The notes beneath the pieces were generated by a model that saw only the letters and a program-made list of their open reading frames with translations, was not told the DNA's origin and ran no database searches. A program made the translations under genes and the position numbers. This document shows, in pieces, positions 7,117 through 10,830 of a stretch of DNA of 10,830 bases; position 1 is the first letter of the stretch, and every line of letters starts with the position of its first letter. Origin of the DNA: Rhodoferax sp. (GTDB lineage: Bacteria; Pseudomonadota; Gammaproteobacteria; Burkholderiales; Burkholderiaceae_C); NCBI GenBank assembly GCA_028711355.1, contig JAQTSL010000106.1, positions 1 through 10,830 on the forward strand, read 5' to 3'.

Positions 7117-7137
7117 TCGATGTGCCACAATGCCCGC

Positions 7138-7920
7138 ATGAAGACTGAAAACAGCACTCCGTTGACCAATGCGCTGGTTGATCCGGCCAGCGACAAGCGC
7201 CTGGAAGTGCTGCGCCTGGTGGGGCAAACGGGCTCCATCAGCCAGGCAGCGCGCGAGGCCGGTATCAGCTACAAGGCGGCCTGGCAAGCGATTGACACGC
7301 TCACCAATTTGAGCGGTGTGGCGCTGGTGGACCGCAGCGTCGGCGGCAGCGGCGGCGGCGGCGCGCGCATCACCGAACAAGGACTCGCGCTGCTGGCCCT
7401 GGCCGACGAACTGACGGCGGTGCGTCGCCAGGTACTGGCCCGCCATGCAGGTACTGCAGCGCTGGTGGGCAGTCTGGGGCTGCGCACCAGCATGCGCAAC
7501 CAGTTGCCTTGCACCGTACGGCGCTGTGAGGCGCTGGCACCCCATGACCCGATGGCCATGGTGACTTTGCAAACGCCGGGTGGTGCACTGCTGCTATCGA
7601 GCATTACCTGGGAGAGTGCCGACCTGCTGGGGCTGGCGGCGGGGCTGGCGGTGCTGGTGCTGTGCAAGGCGACGGCGGTGCGCGTGGCTGCGGCCCCCGC
7701 CGAGGCCGCAGTCGGGATGGTTGATGCGGACGCTGCAAGTTGTGTCTTGCGCGGCGTGGTCGAGCGCGTCACCCCCGGCCAGGGCAGTGACGAAGTGGTG
7801 CTGACGCTTGATGGGGGTGGCCATTGGGTGGGTTTCGCGGCGCCCCCGTTTGTTGCCGTGCCAGGCCAGATGGCTGTGGCCCGCATGGCCGCATCGGCGC
7901 TGGTGGTGGCGCTGGCCTAA
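7138..7920 (+). CDS. modE: Molybdate-responsive transcriptional regulator ModE
   Basis: Cytoplasmic dimeric regulator that binds molybdate and then DNA, classically repressing modABC; 260 aa, against about 262 for E. coli ModE. It has an N-terminal LysR-like winged helix-turn-helix (about 20-90), with the recognition part 'SISQAAREAGISYKAAWQAI' at 33-52 and the glycine-rich wing (69-75) typical of ModE. Two Mop/TOBE domains follow, at about 114-184 and 201-260; the first carries the TSMRNQ motif (117-122), equivalent to SARNQ, that contacts the oxyanion. I prefer the ATG at 7138; the in-frame ATG at 7120 adds six residues, and neither has a clear ribosome binding site. It is divergent from modA across a region with a ModE-like palindrome, and its stop overlaps the convergent downstream gene by 4 bases. 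Confidence 0.93.
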   Translation: MKTENSTPLTNALVDPASDKRLEVLRLVGQTGSISQAAREAGISYKAAWQAIDTLTNLSGVALVDRSVGGSGGGGARITEQGLALLALADELTAVRRQVLARHAGTAALVGSLGLRTSMRNQLPCTVRRCEALAPHDPMAMVTLQTPGGALLLSSITWESADLLGLAAGLAVLVLCKATAVRVAAAPAEAAVGMVDADAASCVLRGVVERVTPGQGSDEVVLTLDGGGHWVGFAAPPFVAVPGQMAVARMAASALVVALA

Positions 7921-9038
7921 TCTTTGTGCTCGAGCTTGCGGTAGAGCGTGGCGCGACTGATGCCCAGCGCCTGCGCTGCCTCGGCAACATTGCCGCCAGC
8001 CTGCTCCATCGCCTGGCGGATCATCGAGGCCTGCATCTGCCGGATTGGCACCCCGCTGGCGGCGCTGCTGGCGGCCACGCCTGACGCCGCCTGCTGGCTG
8101 CGGCGCGTGGCCAGGGCGCGCAGACGCAGGCCGTTGCGCAACGCCACGTCCAGCGTGGCGTCGCTGCGCTGTGCCGCGTCAAACAATGCCTGATAGGGTA
8201 GTCCAAACAGTTCGTTGGCATGCACGCCCGCGGCCAAACCGGGCACGATCTGGCGCGCCACCGAATTGGCACCGCTGACGAAGCCGTTGTCGTCCAGTCC
8301 CAGCAAGGCGTCGGCCGTGCTGCCCAGGCCGTGGCCAGGCCAATTCAGCCGCAACATGAGCTGGTGCTTTGTGGCCAGCACCAGCGCGTTTTCAATTTGC
8401 GCGGCTGATTGCATCACCAGGTGTTTGAGTTCGGTGCGCTCGGGCACATCGACACCGGTCAGGTCCAGCATACCCGCACACTGACCCTGCGGGTCGAACA
8501 ACGGGGCGCCGGCGCAGGTGTAGTGCGTGTTGTCCTGAAAGAAATGTTCACCGCGGTGTAACCAGACCGCCTGCTGCTCGGCGAGCGCCGTGCCAATGGC
8601 CGAAGTGCCGATGGCCCGCTCAGACAAATCGGTGCCGATACGGGTGATCAGGCTGGCACGCAGGTCGCCCTGGTCGATCGGGCCACTGGTGTCGAGCACG
8701 ATACCCTGCGCGTTGGTCAGGATCGCAAAGTAGCCGGTGTTGGCAATCGCTTTGCCCAACCCCTGCATGATCTTGCTGGCCGACTGCAGCAGGCGCTGGT
8801 TGGCCTCTTGCGTTTGTGCCCTCTGGTGCGGGCTGATGATGTCAAACTGCACCGGCTGGCCGGGTTCCAGCCCGAGCTGCAGGCAGCGCTGCCAGGAGCG
8901 CTCGACCCAGGGCGTGGTCAAACCGGTGGCCGACGGCGCGCGCTGCAGCAGTACCAACTGGCGCGCCTGCGCAATCGCGCTGGCGCGCGCAAGCGGGGCG
9001 TGCGATCCAGTCAGGGGGTTGGCAGTGGGGTGGTTCAC
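7917..9038 (-). CDS. GAF-PAS-Fis regulator without AAA+ domain (AcoR-like)
   Basis: Predicted transcriptional regulator of 373 aa. The N-terminal part has the AcoR-type opening 'WVERSWQRCLQLGLEP' (44-59) and a GAF domain (about 70-215) with 'ERAIGTSAIGTAL' and 'CAGAPLFDPQGQCAGMLDLT'. A PAS-like segment follows at 230-310 ('LLGLDDNGFVSGANSVARQI'). An Ala/Ser-rich linker (317-330) leads to a Fis-type helix-turn-helix at 335-370 containing GISRATLYRKL. The central AAA+ domain (Walker A, GAFTGA) that activates sigma-54 RNA polymerase is entirely absent, with no sign of a frame break. It therefore probably acts as an ordinary DNA-binding repressor or activator. The start is GTG at 9038; no in-frame ATG occurs just upstream. 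It converges on modE with a 4-nt overlap and is divergent from the histidine kinase gene. The GAF ligand and target genes are unknown. Confidence 0.85.
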   Translation of the reverse strand: MNHPTANPLTGSHAPLARASAIAQARQLVLLQRAPSATGLTTPWVERSWQRCLQLGLEPGQPVQFDIISPHQRAQTQEANQRLLQSASKIMQGLGKAIANTGYFAILTNAQGIVLDTSGPIDQGDLRASLITRIGTDLSERAIGTSAIGTALAEQQAVWLHRGEHFFQDNTHYTCAGAPLFDPQGQCAGMLDLTGVDVPERTELKHLVMQSAAQIENALVLATKHQLMLRLNWPGHGLGSTADALLGLDDNGFVSGANSVARQIVPGLAAGVHANELFGLPYQALFDAAQRSDATLDVALRNGLRLRALATRRSQQAASGVAASSAASGVPIRQMQASMIRQAMEQAGGNVAEAAQALGISRATLYRKLEHKD

Positions 9039-9048
9039 AGGCTTGACG

Positions 9049-9076
9049 TTGATGCAACAATCATCCCTGTGATTAT
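9049..9076 (+). promoter_or_regulatory. Candidate promoter of the sensor kinase gene
   Basis: TTGATG (9049-9054) and GATTAT (9071-9076) are 16 bases apart; TG at 9068-9069 gives an extended -10. Transcription would start near 9083, leaving a leader of about 27 bases before the GTG. The 71-bp gap must also hold the promoter of the divergent regulator. Confidence 0.3.
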
Positions 9077-9109
9077 GACTAAATTGACGCCTTCTGCGTT
9101 CACGCCACT

Positions 9110-10830
9110 GTGCTGAATACCACCTCGATCGGTCAACATCCGCGCCGGGTTCGCGCTGCCTTTATGTGGCCGTTTGCCATGGTGCTGGCGTCCATTCTGG
9201 CGGCTTTTGCCGTGGCCAGCTACCTGCTGGAAGTGCGTGTGCGCGACCAGGCACTGGCCGAGCGGGTGGCTGCCGTGCGGGCGTCGCTGCAGCAAAAGAT
9301 TGCCAAAGACGCCGACCTGATGCAAGCGTCGCTGCAGACCTTGATGGCCAACCGGGTGGTGCAGCAGGCGCTACAGAGACAAGACCGTCCGGCGCTGCTG
9401 CGCGAGGTCGGGCCGTTGTTTGCCACGTTGCGCGACCAGCATCGGTTGACGCATTTGTATTTCAACAACGCTGATTTGGTGAACGTGGCGCGTATGCACA
9501 GCCCGCAGCACCATGATGACATGATTGAGCGCTTGTCAGCCACACTGGCGCGCAGCACGCGGGCGCCGGTGCATGGGCTGGAACTAGGGCCGCTGGGTAC
9601 CTTGACGCTGCGCCTGGTGATGCCGTGGCTGGTCGATGGGCGGCCAATTGGCTACCTGGAAATGGGCGAAGAGATCGGCTACCTGGTTGACGAAATCCAC
9701 GATAGTCTGGCGGTTGATGCATTCGTGCTGGTGGACAAACGCTTTATCCTGCACCGGCAGTGGCAGTATGGGCAAGAAATGCTCAAGCGCCAGGGCCAGT
9801 GGGAGCAATTTGACAACCGGGTGTTGGTGGCGCAGACCGCGCCGCAGTTTCCGCCAGAGTTGAGTGCCCAGGTGCTGGAGCGGCTGCGCTCTGGTGCCAC
9901 CGAGGTGGTTCAGTCTGGCAACCAGGTGCTGCATCTGGCCATGCTGGCGCTGCCAGACGTGGCCGGGCAACGCATTGGCGACCTGGTGGTAATGCGCGAC
10001 ATCAGCGCGCTGCAACAGGATTTTGTGCAGTCGATGGCCGCTGTCATCGGCCTGAGCCTGGCCGCGGGCTTGGGCGTGCTGGCGCTGTTTTATGTGGCGC
10101 TGGGCCGGGTTGAGCGCGACTACCAGCGTCAGCATGAGCTGGAGCGCCAGTTGCTGCTGATCGGGCACGAACACCAGCGTGTGGTGCAACTGGAAAAAAT
10201 GTCGGCGCTGGGCACCATGGTGGGCGAGATTGCCCACCAGCTCAATAATCCGCTGGTGGGGGTGGTCAATCTGGCGCAACTGGCCGCGCGCGAAGCCGAC
10301 GACCCGGTGCGCACGCGTGAACTGCTGGCGGAAATCCGGCGGGCCGGATCAGACTGCCACGCGCTGATCACGTCGATGCTGCGTTTTGCCAAGGTGTCCA
10401 GTTTTCAGAGTCATCCTTGCGCCATGGCGCCAGTGATCGAAGAAACGGTATTGTTGTTTCGCCAGACCGACCGGCGCCAGAACCCGGTCACGCTGGCCTT
10501 GCCTGACCAGCCGGTGGTGCTGACAGTCGATCCGATTTTGATCCGGCACGCCTTGTTCAACTTGCTGATGAACGCGGCGCAAGCCAGTGCGCCCGACAGT
10601 CCGATCGGCATCACGCTGGCAGCCGTCACCCACCGTGAATCGGGTCTGCCGGGTTGGGCGCCGACCGTTACCGATCAGGGGCGTGGCGTTGCCCAGGAAG
10701 CTCTGGACAAGGTTTTTACACCTTTTTTTACCACCCGCAAGGACGGCACCGGGCTGGGCCTGACGGTGGTGCAACATGTGGCCCTGCTGCACGGCGGTTA
10801 CGTCACGCTGAAAAGCGAGCCTGGCTGTGG
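9110..10830 (+). CDS. Cache-type membrane sensor histidine kinase, 3' truncated
   Basis: The gene runs off the right edge after 573 complete codons. The GTG at 9110 is the first usual start after the in-frame stop TAA at 9080-9082; an ATG at 9164 is a less likely alternative because it removes the basic residues before the first membrane helix. Transmembrane helix 1 is at about 19-40, a large periplasmic domain at 41-308, helix 2 at about 309-330, followed by a short coiled linker. The periplasmic part, with 'THLYFNNADLVNVARMHSPQ', 'GLELGPLGTLTLRLVMPW' and 'GYLEMGEEI', resembles double Cache (dCache_3-like) ligand domains. The kinase core is of the NtrB type: phospho-acceptor His376 in GEIAHQLNNPLVG, N-box Asn488, G1 box DQGRG (522-526), F-box 'FTPFFTTRKDG' and G2 box GTGLGL (546-551). 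All catalytic motifs are present. No PAS or HAMP is evident. The partner response regulator is probably downstream. Confidence 0.92.
   Translation, partial: MLNTTSIGQHPRRVRAAFMWPFAMVLASILAAFAVASYLLEVRVRDQALAERVAAVRASLQQKIAKDADLMQASLQTLMANRVVQQALQRQDRPALLREVGPLFATLRDQHRLTHLYFNNADLVNVARMHSPQHHDDMIERLSATLARSTRAPVHGLELGPLGTLTLRLVMPWLVDGRPIGYLEMGEEIGYLVDEIHDSLAVDAFVLVDKRFILHRQWQYGQEMLKRQGQWEQFDNRVLVAQTAPQFPPELSAQVLERLRSGATEVVQSGNQVLHLAMLALPDVAGQRIGDLVVMRDISALQQDFVQSMAAVIGLSLAAGLGVLALFYVALGRVERDYQRQHELERQLLLIGHEHQRVVQLEKMSALGTMVGEIAHQLNNPLVGVVNLAQLAAREADDPVRTRELLAEIRRAGSDCHALITSMLRFAKVSSFQSHPCAMAPVIEETVLLFRQTDRRQNPVTLALPDQPVVLTVDPILIRHALFNLLMNAAQASAPDSPIGITLAAVTHRESGLPGWAPTVTDQGRGVAQEALDKVFTPFFTTRKDGTGLGLTVVQHVALLHGGYVTLKSEPGC

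Noticed and set aside
7342..7362. Glycine-rich run in ModE that could look like a low-complexity error
   Set aside because: A glycine-rich wing at this place is normal in ModE proteins.

Overview
The window looks like a piece of a betaproteobacterial chromosome, most likely from the Burkholderiales and probably Comamonadaceae (Rhodoferax/Polaromonas-like). This is inferred from the GC-rich coding style, the protein flavour and a leader sequence before modE that resembles a dispersed intergenic repeat I associate with that family. No sequence search was possible. The window is almost fully coding, with ten genes, the last cut by the right edge. I see no tRNA, rRNA, CRISPR array or complete insertion sequence.

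Layout. Bases 1-127 hold no gene I can name, but carry a 12-bp inverted repeat and may be the edge of something mobile. A minus-strand patatin-like lipoprotein (RssA-like) follows at 128-1021. Divergent from it runs a plus-strand set: a PhnD-like periplasmic binding lipoprotein (1128-2075), overlapping by ATGA a membrane diguanylate cyclase with HAMP, PAS and GGDEF domains (2072-3736), then a LOG-family nucleotide phosphoribohydrolase (3772-4353). Only 7 bp later, the convergent molybdate transporter operon modA-modB-modC lies on the minus strand (6933 down to 4361). A divergent modE-like regulator follows (7138-7920). The modA/modE intergenic region holds a palindrome resembling a ModE operator, placed over a plausible modA promoter. 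modE converges, with a 4-nt overlap, on a minus-strand GAF-PAS-Fis-type regulator (7917-9038) that lacks the AAA+ domain of AcoR-type activators. Divergent from that, across a 71-bp gap, starts a Cache-type membrane sensor histidine kinase (9110 to the end, truncated).

How the genes work together. ModABC imports molybdate and ModE very probably represses the operon when molybdate is plentiful. The PhnD-like protein and the diguanylate cyclase are translationally coupled with no transporter permease or ATPase beside them, so they probably form a ligand-sensing unit in which a periplasmic binding protein controls c-di-GMP synthesis. The histidine kinase and the AAA+-less regulator may form a further signalling locus, but the kinase's normal partner probably lies beyond the right edge. 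The least ordinary parts are the PhnD-like/GGDEF pair and the AAA+-less AcoR-like regulator.
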